A stretch of DNA of 51,046 bases from Nemertoderma westbladi (lineage: Eukaryota; Xenacoelomorpha; Nemertodermatida; Nemertodermatidae): assembly GCA_032718475.1 (NCBI GenBank), contig JAUCBJ010005666.1, forward strand, positions 1-51,046. Reading direction: 5' to 3'. Below, one piece after another: positions 25,301-37,300 of this stretch. The translations under genes and the position numbers were made by a program. The notes beneath the pieces were generated by a model. The model searched no databases. It saw only the letters and a program-made list of their open reading frames with translations, and was not told where the DNA came from. Position 1 is the stretch's first letter. Every line of letters starts with the position of its first letter.

Positions 25301-28300
25301 AGGTTAGTGTGTGGTGGAAACAGTTTGGGTTACAGCCAGTATGGGTTACAGACGGTCAGGTTAATGTATGGTGGGGACAGTATGGGTTACAGACGGTCAG
25401 GTTAGTGTGTGGTGGAGACAGTATGGGTTACAGACGGTCAGGTTAGTGTGTGGTGGAGACAGTATGGGTTACAGACGGTCAGGTTAGTGTGTGGTGGAGA
25501 CAGTATGGGTTACAGACAGTCAGGTTAGTGTGTGGTGGAGACAGTATGGGTTACAGACGGTCAGGTTAGTGTGTGGTGGAGACAGTATGGGTTAAAGACG
25601 GTCAGGTTAGTGTGTGGTGGAGACACTATGGGTTACAGACGATCAGGTTAGTGTGTGGTGGTGACAGTATGGGTTACAGGCGGTCAGGTTTTTGTTTGGT
25701 GGTGACAGTATGGGTTTTACAGACGGTCAGGTTAGTGTGTGGTGGAGACAGTATGGGTTACAGACGGTCAGGTTAGTGTGTGGTGGAGACAGTATGGGTT
25801 ACAGACGGTCAGGTTAGTGTGTGGTGGTGACAGTGGGTTACAGACGGTCAGGGTTAGTGTGTGGTGGTGACAGTGGGTTACTGACGGTCAGGTTTGTGTG
25901 TGGTGGAGACAGTATGGGTTACAGACGGTCAGGTTAGTGTGTGGTGGAGACAGTATGGGTTACAGACGGTCAGGTTAGTGTGTGGTGGTGACAGTGGGTT
26001 ACAGACGGTCAGGGTTAGTGTGTGGTGGTGACAGTGGGTTACAGACGGTCAGGTTAGTGTGTGGTGGAGACAGTGGGTTACAGACGGTTAGGTTAGTGTG
26101 TGGTGGAGACAGTATGGGTTTTACAGACGGTCAGGTTAGTGTGTTGTGGTGACAGCGGGTTACAGACGGTCAGGGTTAGTGTGTGGTGGTGACAGTGGGT
26201 TACATACGGTCAGGTTAGTGTGTGGTGGATACAGTATGGGTTAAAGACGGTCAGGTTAGTGTGTGGTGGAGACAGTATGGGTTACAGACGATCAGGTTAG
26301 TGTGTGGTGGTGACAGTATGGGTTACAGGCGGTCAGGTTTTTGTTTGGTGGTGACAGTATGGGTTTTACAGACGTTCAGGTTAGTGTGTGGTTGTGACAG
26401 TGGGTTACAGACGGTCAGGTTAGTGTGTGGTGGAGACAGTATGGGTTACAGACGGTCAGGTTAATGTATGGTGGGGACAGTATGGGTTACAGACGGTCAG
26501 GTTAGTGTGTGGTGGAGACAGTATGGGTTACAGATGGTCAGGTTAGTGTGTGGTGGAGACAGTATGGGTTAAAGACGGTCAGGTTAGTGTGTGGTGGAGA
26601 CAGTATGGGTTACAGACGATCAGGTTAGTGTGTGGTGGTGACAGTATGGGTTACAGACGGTCAGGTTAGTGTGTGGTGGAGACAGTATGGGTTAATGACG
26701 GTCAGGTTAGTGTGTGGTGGAGACAGTATGGGTTACAGACGATCAGGTTAGTGTGTGGTGGAGACAGTATGGGTTACAGACGGTCAGGTTAGTGTGTGGT
26801 GGAGACAGTATGGGTTAAAGACGGTCAGGTTAGTGTGTGGTGGAGACAGTATGGGTTAAAGACGGTCAGGTTAGTGTGTGGTGGTGACAGTATGGGTTAC
26901 AGGCGGTCAGGTTTTTGTTTGGTGGTGACAGTATGGGTTTTACAGACGGTCAGGTTAGTGTGTGGTGGTAACAGTGGGTTACAGACGGTCAGGTTAGTGT
27001 GTTATGGTGATAGTGGGTTGCAGACGATTAGGTTATTGTGTGGTGGAGACAGTATGGGTTATATTGTTGATTGAGATTGTTTATTTACTAAATGGATAGT
27101 TTAGTTGTTATTTTTATTACAGAATTGACAACGAAAGGGAAAGTTCATCGAGTTATTTGGGAATGGATAGGGAAACCGATCCTGATTCTCGCCTCATTGT
27201 ATCTATTTATTTGTTCTTTGGATTTTTTATCCAGCGCTTTTCGTTTACTTGGTGGGAAGGCCGCGGGTATGTTGATGTTGACTTTATAAATATATTAACA
27301 TTTTAGAACAGTTTCACCTAGAGTTTATGATTGAAAAGGATTGCTTGTTAATTTCTGTCTACAGTTTTATTGTACTCAACCTAAGCACCAATTTAAGCAA
27401 AATTTTAAGCACCAACTTATGTAATTTATATAATTTTGTAGGTGAAGCGTTTTCGAGTAATGAAATTATACAGAATCCAATAGCCGGGTTGATGATTGGT
27501 ATCCTAGCAACCGTCTTAGTTCAAAGTTCAAGCACTTCAACCTCAATTGTGGTGGCTATGGTAGCCAGTGGGAGTAAGTTATTACGCAGCTAATATTAGT
27601 AAACGCAGGGGTTCTGTACTAAAGGCCTAGCAAACATGTATGTTCGTCAAAATAATTGACGGCCGACTTATCGTATTTATTTACGGTGCTATTAATATGA
27701 AAATATATTATGATAACTTATTAAATGGTGGTATTTGAATTTGAAGAGTTTAAGAATAATAATAATATAGGTTCATATTGTTGTTTATATGATTGTTTAT
27801 GATTGTTATCTTCTTGGTAAAGAGTTGCAAAGCTCGGGAGGAAGAGTAATTAATAACATCCGTAAATAATTTATTCTGTTTAATATTTTAGTTCTGAAGG
27901 TGGAACCGGCTATATTTATCATAATGGGTGCCAATATAGGAACCTCTGTGACTAACACCATAGTGAGTTTGGCTCACTCTACAGATAGGAGTGAGTTCCG
28001 ACGGGCGTTCGCAGGAGCCACTGTTCACGACATGTTCAACTGGGCCAGCGTTATATTACTTCTACCGTTGGAGGTAATTTATGTGCACAGTAGCGGAGGA
28101 TGGGTGTCTGGGTAGTACAGTAGCGGAGGATGGGTGTCTGGGTAGTACAGTAGCGGAGGATGGGTGTCTGGGTAGTACCAGTACGTACACAGTAGCGGTG
28201 GATGGGTGTCTGGGTAGTACCATAACGTGCACAGTAGCGGAGGATGGGTGTCTGGGTAGTACCAGTACGTAGACAGTAGCGGTGGATGGGTGTCTGGGTA

Positions 28301-31300
28301 GTACCAGTACGTACACAGTAGCGGTGGATGGGTGTCTGGGTAGTACCAGTACGTAGACAGTAACAGATGATGGGTGTCTGGGTAGTACCAGTACGTACAC
28401 AGTAGCGGTGGATGGGTGTCTGGGTAGTACAGTAGCGGAGGATGTGTGTCTGGGTAGTACCAGTACGTACACAGTAGCGGTGGATGGGTGTCTGGGTAGT
28501 ACCAGTACGTAGACAGTAACAGAGGATGGGTGTCTGGGTAGTACCATTACGTACACAGTAGCGGTGGATGGGTGTCCGGGTAGTACAGTAGCGGAGGATG
28601 GGTGTCTGGGTAGTACAGTAGCGGAGGATGGGTGTCTGGGTAGTACCATTACGTACACAGTAGCGGTGGATGGGTGTCTGGGTAGTACAGTAGCGGTGGA
28701 TGGGTGTCTGGGTAGTACCAGTACGTACACAGTAGCGGTGGATGGGTGTCTGGGTAGTGCCAGTACGTAGACAGTAACAGAGGAAGGGTGTCTGGGTAGT
28801 ACCAGTACGTACACAGTAGCGGTGGATGGGTGTCTGGGTAGTAAAGTAGCGGAGGATGGGTGTCTGGGTAGTACCAGTACGTACACAGTAGCGGTGGATG
28901 GGTGTCTGGGTAGTACCAGTACCTAGACAGTAACAGAGGATGGGTGTCTGGGTAGTACCAGTACGTCCACAGTAGTGGTGGATGGGTGACTGGGTAGTAC
29001 CAGTACGTACACAGAAGCGGTGGGTGGGTGTCTGGGTCGTACCAGTACGTAGACAGTAACAGAGGAAGGGTGTCTGGGTAGTACCAGTACGTACACAGTA
29101 GCGGTGGATAGGTGTCTGGGTAGTACAGTAGCGGAGGATGGGTGTCTGGGTAGTACCAGTACGTAGACAGTAACAGAGGAAGGGTGTCTGGGTAGTACCA
29201 GTACGTCCACAGTAGCGGTGGATGGGTCTCAGGGTAGTACAGTAGCGGAGGATGGGTGTCTGGGTAGTACCAGTACGTACACAGTAGCGGTGGATGGGTG
29301 TCTGGGTAGTACAGTAGCGGAGGATGGGTGTCTGGGTAGTACCAGTACGTACACAGTAGCGGTGGATGGGTGTCCGGGTAGTACAGTAGCGGAGGATGGG
29401 TTTCTGGGTAGTACAGTAGCGGAGGATGGGTGTCTGGGTAGTACCATTACGTACACAGTAGCGGTGGATGGGTGTCTGGGTAGTACCGGTAGCGGAGGAT
29501 GGGTGTCTGGGTGGTACAGTAGCGGAGGATGGGTGTCTGGGTAGTACAGTAGCGGTGGATGGGTGTCTGGGTAGTACCAGTACGTACACAGTAGCGGTGG
29601 ATGGGTGTCTGGGTAGTACCATTACGTGCACAGTAGCGGAGGATGGGTGTCTGGGTAGTACAGTAGCGGAGGATGGGTGTCTGGGTAGTACCAGTACGTA
29701 CACAGTAGCGGTGGATGGGTGTCTGGGTAGTACCAGTACGTAGACAGTAACAGAGGATGGGTGTCTGGGTAGTACCATTACGTACACAGTAGCGGTGGAT
29801 GGGTGTCCGGGTAGTACAGTAGCGGAGGATGGGTGTCTGGGTAGTACAGTAGCGGAGGATGGGTGTCTGGGTAGTACCATTACGTACACAGTAGCGGTGG
29901 ATGGGTGTCTGGGTAGTACAGTAGCGGTGGATGGGTGTCTGGGTAGTACCAGTACGTACACAGTAGCGGTGGATGGGTGTCTGGGTAGTGCCAGTACGTA
30001 GACAGTAACAGAGGAAGGGTGTCTGGGTAGTACCAGTACGTACACAGTAGCGGTGGATGGGTGTCTGGGTAGTACAGTAGCGGAGGATGGGTGTCTGGGT
30101 AGTACCAGTACGTACACAGTAGCGGTGGATGGGTGTCTGGGTAGTACCAGTACCTAGACAGTAACAGAGGATGGGTGTCTGGGTAGTACCAGTACGTCCA
30201 CAGTAGTGGTGGATGGGTGACTGGGTAGTACCAGTACGTACACAGAAGCGGTGGGTGGGTGTCTGGGTCGTACCAGTACGTAGACAGTAACAGAGGAAGG
30301 GTGTCTGGGTAGTACCAGTACGTACACAGTAGCGGTGGATAGGTGTCTGGGTAGTACAGTAGCGGAGGATGGGTGTCTGGGTAGTACCAGTACGTAGACA
30401 GTAACAGAGGAAGGGTGTCTGGGTAGTACCAGTACGTCCACAGTAGCGGTGGATGGGTGTCAGGGTAGTACAGTAGCGGAGGATGGGTGTCTGGGTAGTA
30501 CCAGCACGTACACAGTAGCGGTGGATGGGTGTCTGGGTAGTACAGTAGCGGAGGATGGGTGTCTGGGTAGTACCAGTACGTACACAGTAGCGGTGGATGG
30601 GTGTCCGGGTAGTACAGTAGCGGAGGATGGGTTTCTGGGTAGTACAGTAGCGGAGGATGGGTGTCTGGGTAGTACCATTACGTACACAGTAGCGGTGGAT
30701 GGGTGTCTGGGTAGTACCGGTAGCGGAGGATGGGTGTCTGGGTGGTACAGTAGCGGAGGATGGGTGTCTGGGTAGTACAGTAGCGGTGGATGGGTGTCTG
30801 GGTAGTACCAGTACGTACACAGTAGCGGTGGATGGGTGTCTGGGTAGTACCATTACGTGCACAGTAGCGGAGGATGGGTGTCTGGGTAGTACAGTAGCGG
30901 AGGATGGGTGTCTGGGTAGTACCAGTACGTACACAGTAGCGGTGGATGGGTGTCTGGGTAGTACCAGTACGTAGACAGTAACAGAGGATGGGTGTCTGGG
31001 TAGTACCAGTACGTACACAGTAGCGGTGGATGGGTGTCTGGGTAGTACCAGTACGTACACAGTAGCGGTGGATGGGTGTCTGGGTAGTACAGTAGCGGAG
31101 GATGGGTGTCTGGGTAGTACCAGTACGTACACAGTAGCGGTGGATGGGTGTCCGGGTAGTACAGTAGCGGAGGATGGGTGTCTGGGTAGTACAGTAGCGG
31201 AGGATGGGTGTCTGGGTAGTACCATTATGTACACAGTAGCGGTGGATGGGTGTCTGGGTAGTACCGGTAGCGGAGGATGGGTGTCTGGGTGGTACAGTAG

Positions 31301-34300
31301 CGGAGGATGGGTGTCTGGGTAGTACAGTAGCGGAGGATGTGTGTCTGGGTAGTACATTAGCGGAGGATGGGTGTCTGGGTAGTACAGTAGCGGTGGATGG
31401 GTGTCTGGGTAGTACAGAAGCGGAGGATGGGTGTCTGGGTAGTACAGTAGCGGAGGATGGGTGTCTGGGTAGTACAGAAGCGGAGGATGGGTGTCTGGGT
31501 GGTACAGTAGCGGAGGATGGGTGTCTGGGTAGTACAGTAGCGGAGGATGGGTGTCTGGGTAGTACCAGTACATACTCAGTAACGAAGGATGGGTGTCTGG
31601 GTATTACCAGTACGTAGACAGTAACAGAGGATGGGTGTCTGGGTAGTACCAGTACGTACATAGTTGCGGAGGATGGGTGTCTGGGTAGTACCAGTACGTA
31701 CATAGTAGTGGTGGATGGGTGTCTGGGTAGTAGCAGTACGTACACAGTAGTGGTGGATGGGTGTCTGGGTAGTACCAGTACGTCCACAGAAGCGGTGGGT
31801 GGGTGTCTGGGTAGTACCAGTACGTACACAGAAGCGGTGGGTGGGTGTCTGGGTAGTACCAGTACGTACACAGAAGGGGTGGGTGGGTGTCTGGGTAGTA
31901 CCAGTACGTACACAGTAGCGGAGGATGGATGTCTGGGTAGTACCAGTACGTACATATTAGCGGAGGATGGGTGTCTGGGTAGTACCAGTACGTACACAGA
32001 AGGGGTGGGTGGGTGTCTGGGTAGTACCAGTACGTACACATTAGCGGTGGATGGGTGTCTGGGTAGTACAAGTGCGTACACAGTAGCGGTGGATGGGTGT
32101 CTGGGTAGTACCAGTACGTACATAGTAGCGGAAGATGGGTGTCTGGGTAGTACCAGTACGTACACAGAAGGGGTGGGTGGGTGTCTGGGTAGAACCAGTA
32201 CGTACACAGTAGCGGATGATGGGTGTCTGGGTAGTACCAGTACGTACACAGTAGCGGTGGATGGGTGTCTGGGTAGTACCAGTACGTACACAGTAGCGGT
32301 GGATGGGTGTCTGGGTAGTACCAGTACGTCCACAGAAGCGGTGGGTGGGTGTCTGGGTAGTACCAGTACGTACACAGAAGCGGTGGGTGGGTGTCTGGGT
32401 AGTACCAGTACGTACACAGAAGGGGTGGGTGGGTGTCTGGGTAGTACCAGTACGTACACAGTAGCGGAGGATGGATGTCTGGGTAGTACCAGTACGTACA
32501 TATTAGCGGAGGATGGGTGTCTGGGTAGTACCAGTACGTACACAGAAGGGGTGGGTGGGTGTCTGGGTAGTACCAGTACGTACACAGTAGCGGTGGATGG
32601 GTGTCTGGGTAGTACAAGTGCGTACACAGTAGCGGTGGATGGGTGTCTGGGTAGTACCAGTACGTACATAGTAGCGGAAGATGGGTGTCTGGGTAGTACC
32701 AGTACGTACACAGAAGGGGTGGGTGGGTGTCTGGGTAGAACCAGTACGTACACAGTAGCGGATGATGGGTGTCTGGGTAGTACCAGTACGTACACAGTAG
32801 CGGATGATGGATGTCTAGGTAGTACCAGTACGTACATAGTAGCGGAGGATGGGTGTCTGGGTAGTACCAGTACGTACACAGTAGCTGAGGATGGGTGTCT
32901 GGGTAGTACCAGTACGTACACAGTAGCGGTGGATGGGTGTCTGGGTAGTACCAGTACGTACACAGTAGCGGTGGATGGGTGTCTGGGTAGTACCACTACG
33001 TCCACAGTAGTGGTGGATGGGTGACTGGGTAGTACCAGTACGTACACAGAAGCGGTGGGTGGGTGTCTGGGTCGTACCAGTACGTCCACAGTGGTGGTGG
33101 ATGGGTGTCTGGGTAGTACCAGTACGTACACAGAAGCGGTGGGTGGGTGGGTGTCTGGGTAGTACCAGAACGTACACAGAAGCGGTGGATGGGTGTCTGG
33201 GTAGTACCAGTACGTACACAGAAGAGAGGGGTGGGTGTCTGGGTAGTACCAGTACGTCCACAGTAGTGGTGGATGGGTGACTGGGTAGTACCAGTACGTA
33301 CACAGAAGCGGTGGGTGGGTGTCTGGGTCGTACCAGTACGTCCACAGTGGTGGTGGATGGGTGTCTGGGTAGTACCAGTACGTACACAGAAGCGGTGGGT
33401 GGGTGGGTGTCTGGGTAGTACCAGTACGTACACAGAAGCGGTGGATGGGTGTCTGGGTAGTACCAGTACGTACACAGTAGAGAGGGTGGGTGTCTGGGCT
33501 GTACCAGTACGTCCACAGTAGTGGTGGATGGGTGACTGGGTAGTACCAGTACGTACACAGAAGCGGTGGGTGGGTGTCTGGGTCGTACCAGTACGTCCAC
33601 AGTGGTGGTGGATGGGTGTCTGGGTAGTACCAGTACGTACACAGAAGCGGTGGGTGGGTGGGTGTCTGGGTAGTACCAGTACGTACACAGAAGCGGTGGG
33701 TGGGTGTCTGGGTCGTACCAGTACGTCCACAGTAGTGGTGGATGGGTGTCTGGGTAGTACCAGTACGTACACAGAAGCGGTGGGTGGGTGTCTGGGTAGT
33801 ACCAGTACGTACACAGAAGGGGTGGGTGGTTGTCTGGGTAGTACCAGTACGTACACAGTAGTGGTGGATGGGTGACTGGGTAGTACCAGTACGTACACAG
33901 AAGCGGTGGGTGGGTGTCTGGGTCGTACCAGTACGTCCACAGTGGTGGTGGATGGGTGTCTGGGTAGTACCAGTACGTACACAGAAGCGGTGGGTGGGTG
34001 GGTGTCTGGGTAGTACCAGTACGTACACAGAAGCGGTGGGTGGGTGTCTGGGTAGTACCAGTACGTACACAGAAGGGGTGGGTGGTTGTCTGGGTAGTAC
34101 CAGTACGTCCACAGTGGTGGTGGATGGGTGTCTGGGTAGTACCAGTACGTACACAGAAGCGGTGGGTGGGTGGGTGTCTGGGTAGTACCAGTACGTACAC
34201 AGAAGCGGTGGGTGGGTGTCTGGGTAGTACCAGTACGTACACAGAAGGGGTGGGTGGTTGTCTGGGTAGTACCAGTACGTACACAGTAGCGGAGGGTGGG

Positions 34301-37300
34301 TGTCTGGGTAGTACCAGTACGTACACAGTAGCGGTGGGTGGGTGTCTGGGTAGTACCAGTACGTACACAGAAGCGGTGGGTGGGTGGGTGTCTGGGTAGT
34401 ACCAGTACGTACACAGTAGCTCAGGGTGGGTGTCTGGGTAGTACCAGTACGTACACAGTAGCGGTGGGTGGGTGTCTGGGTAGTACCAATACGTACACAG
34501 TAGCGGAGGATTTCTGTCTGGGTCTCCGGGACTCATGTATCATATATCTTCCATCTTATAATTTTGAAAAACTAACCTGCTATTAATTAAATAACATAAA
34601 AAATATATTATTTCTTAAAGAAAAAAAACAAAGATTAACTTCTCAGCGACACTCACACAAGCACCATTAGTCAAGCGGTCCCGGTAAGATACCCTACCTG
34701 GCCAGGCCAACCAGCGTTACTTGTCAGTTCTGATCCTCGTTTCTTTATTTGCACTCACTCACTGGTGAGTACAAAACAAAGGCTCAAGACCCAAAGATTC
34801 AAGACCTATACAAAGCACACATGTGTTAACTTTCGTTTATTGTTTTGGTTCCCCGGTTCCCCCAACACACCTCTGCAACCTGCTCCTTTACTACCCTGCT
34901 CCTTTAAATGGCAATGGGAACTGGCGCACTTTGGTACCTAACGCGACTTTACCCCTTTGATTCTTATTGAAGGTCTTGGGTCTTTATTTTGTACTCACCC
35001 CTCACTCACTACGATCGTTATTGCAACATATCACTCGGATTAGCACACTACTGCGATGGAATATTATTATATTCTTGAAGGTGTTGATGGATTACCTAAT
35101 TAGCTCTACCTATGTAGAGATTTTCTACCAACTACTACTACTACTAGGATCGGCATGCTGCATTGCAGCTGCATTTTTAAGGATGCTGTGCCGGCTTATC
35201 GACAAAAATTGCACCGCCACAACTCCCTATCACCCATGACATTTGCTAGATCATCCGCATCGTTAAGGCCAGTGTCCTTTAAGATGCGTCTCAAGAAAGT
35301 CATGGGCTGTCCACCATGCTTATTCACTCCATGAGGCTGCCAAAGTACAAGATTATGCACTGGCTGGTCCTCACGGCGAAAGCAATGTCCTGCAAAGCGG
35401 AGGCTATTTTGTTCTAGTGTCAAGCTTGGGGGAACCAATGAGACACCTCCAATGTTATATAGTGTCTGGTTGGAGATGTGTGCATTGTACTTGACACAAT
35501 GAACCCGGCGTAGCATTCTTGTAAGTGTGCCATCCAGAGATTTGGTGTCCTCAGCAGTTAGAGCCCAGCATGGACTCCCATAGAGGAGTACTGGAACTAC
35601 TGCTGCTCTAATTATGTAGATATTATTAAGCGTTGTTATACACTATTCCCGGACAAAACAACACCTGTTGTTTTTCCGCTCCTGCCAGATTGTCAGCCTG
35701 TCTGTAAATATGAGCAGCAGACTCTTGTTACCTACCGGCAGACCGGTACATTACTGTATTACATCATTAGGTACGGTACTACATTGCTGTGCCTGACAGT
35801 AGCAGTAGGCCTACTACAACAGTACTACACTACAGCACTACACACATTCTGACAACTCGTATATAGGTCTACCCATGCAGTCATCTTAGCACTCAGCATC
35901 TATCTGTCTTGCAGTCTAGTGTAGTTTGGTTCTCAACGAGTTTCAGTTTATGCCTACATTGTAACGAAATTTTTTTTTTATATTATTGAAAATTTTAAAT
36001 AAGTTTATTAATTTTAATTAATGAATTTAGTTAAAAATTAATTTAGTTTTGAAAATCGGCTGGATAATTTTTGTAGATTCGAAGGTTCTGAGTCCAAAAA
36101 AGTTGGTTTCAAAAAAATTGGATAAATATTACGGGACTAGTAGTATCTAGGGTGAAATATTTAATTCCGCCACTCGCCGCTAGAGGGACATAAAACATTT
36201 AACAATTTCCATTATTGTTGCTCTTTGCCCTTCCCCACTTTGGCTTGACACCACATAACAGTGATATTGACCTACACCGAGAAGTTAAAGCTGTTTAAAA
36301 ATAAACTCTCCTGAGGGGTACCCCCACCCCCCCCCCCCTTAAATAGATGAACACATGACTTGCCCGTGGAAAATGTAGGGTAATGATTAATTTTATTTAT
36401 ATTGTATTTTGGCATAACAAACATTTTGTAATATTGACATTAAATTCTTTTTATCTGGGGGGAGGGGGGGGGGGGGGGGTATTGGTATTGTATGGGTGTC
36501 TACAAATTTACTAAAGTGACAGATAACAACCTGTTGTGAGTGTTGCTGTGGTAATAATACTGACAATTCGAAAGCCCATACACGATATAATGGCACTAGG
36601 CGTTGTTCCCATGACTATAGGTACATTCGTTCTTGCAATAACAGCCCATTGACCATTGTCATAGGAACGAGAATTCCAGGAGCGACCACAAAAAAAGCCC
36701 AAACTCTATGTAGCGGGAATATGCAACAATGGCAACCCGTTTCTATTATGACATACCCACATACTGCACGACATACGAACATTGGAAAATCCATGATGGA
36801 CATATAGCGGAAATACTTTTGAATCCTAAAGTACAGAAAACTGTTTTTATGTTATAGGGCCGGCCTACTATAACATGTTGATAACATGTCTATGTTGCCA
36901 TGTTGATTTACATTATGCTTCTTATCTAATCGTTAGAAAAATAAACATTCATATTTGTTTAACCCCAAAAAGACCAAGCCCCATTTTCTATACTGGACCC
37001 CCCAAACTAAACCCTCTTTAGAATCTAATATTGTCGTTTCATTGTAGTAGTTAATCTAGAAATTACATCAGCGGTAAGCCTACTAAATTATCTTATCGCG
37101 TTGTGTTGTTTTGTCCGGTAAAAGTGTACAACAACGCAATTATTGACCGGTTGTTTTGTTGTTTTTCCTGTTGTTTAAACCCTCGGAGTAGGAAAGCCTC
37201 GGCTACGCCTCGGCTGGTTCCTACTCCTCGGGTTAAAACAACAGGAAAAACAACAAAACAACCGGTCAATAATGTACGATGTTAGATTTAATTCGGTTGA

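Larger units (their letters stand above)
28079..34524. repeat. 30/42-bp minisatellite at the start of SLC34 intron 5 (about 6.4 kb)
   Basis: Two unit lengths share the core CGGAGGATGGGTGTCTGGGT. The 30-bp form has GTACAGTAG before the core; the 42-bp form has GTACCAGTACGTACACAGTAG. The array begins about 5 bp after the exon 5 donor. Before about 31560, 30- and 42-bp units are mixed; after that 42-bp units dominate, with GTGGGTGGG variants increasing after 31780. Both lengths are divisible by three, which creates long artefactual frames on both strands. Confidence 0.96.

Noticed and set aside
25573-27074. Short plus-strand frames in the 41-bp array
   Set aside because: They exist only where length irregularities offset the 41-bp period. 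They fall between SLC34 exons 2 and 3 and contain no family motif.
28051-34536. Open frames of up to about 1,150 codons, mainly on the minus strand, in the intron 5 array
   Set aside because: The 30- and 42-bp units are both divisible by three. The region lies inside an intron of a well-supported gene on the other strand, and the frames contain only the repeated unit.
36393-36803. Overlapping minus-strand frames near the G tract
   Set aside because: They are short, they overlap one another in different frames, and one reads the homopolymer as poly-proline.
37103-37285. 60-codon frame on the plus strand
   Set aside because: It coincides with the foldback hairpin and has no independent support.
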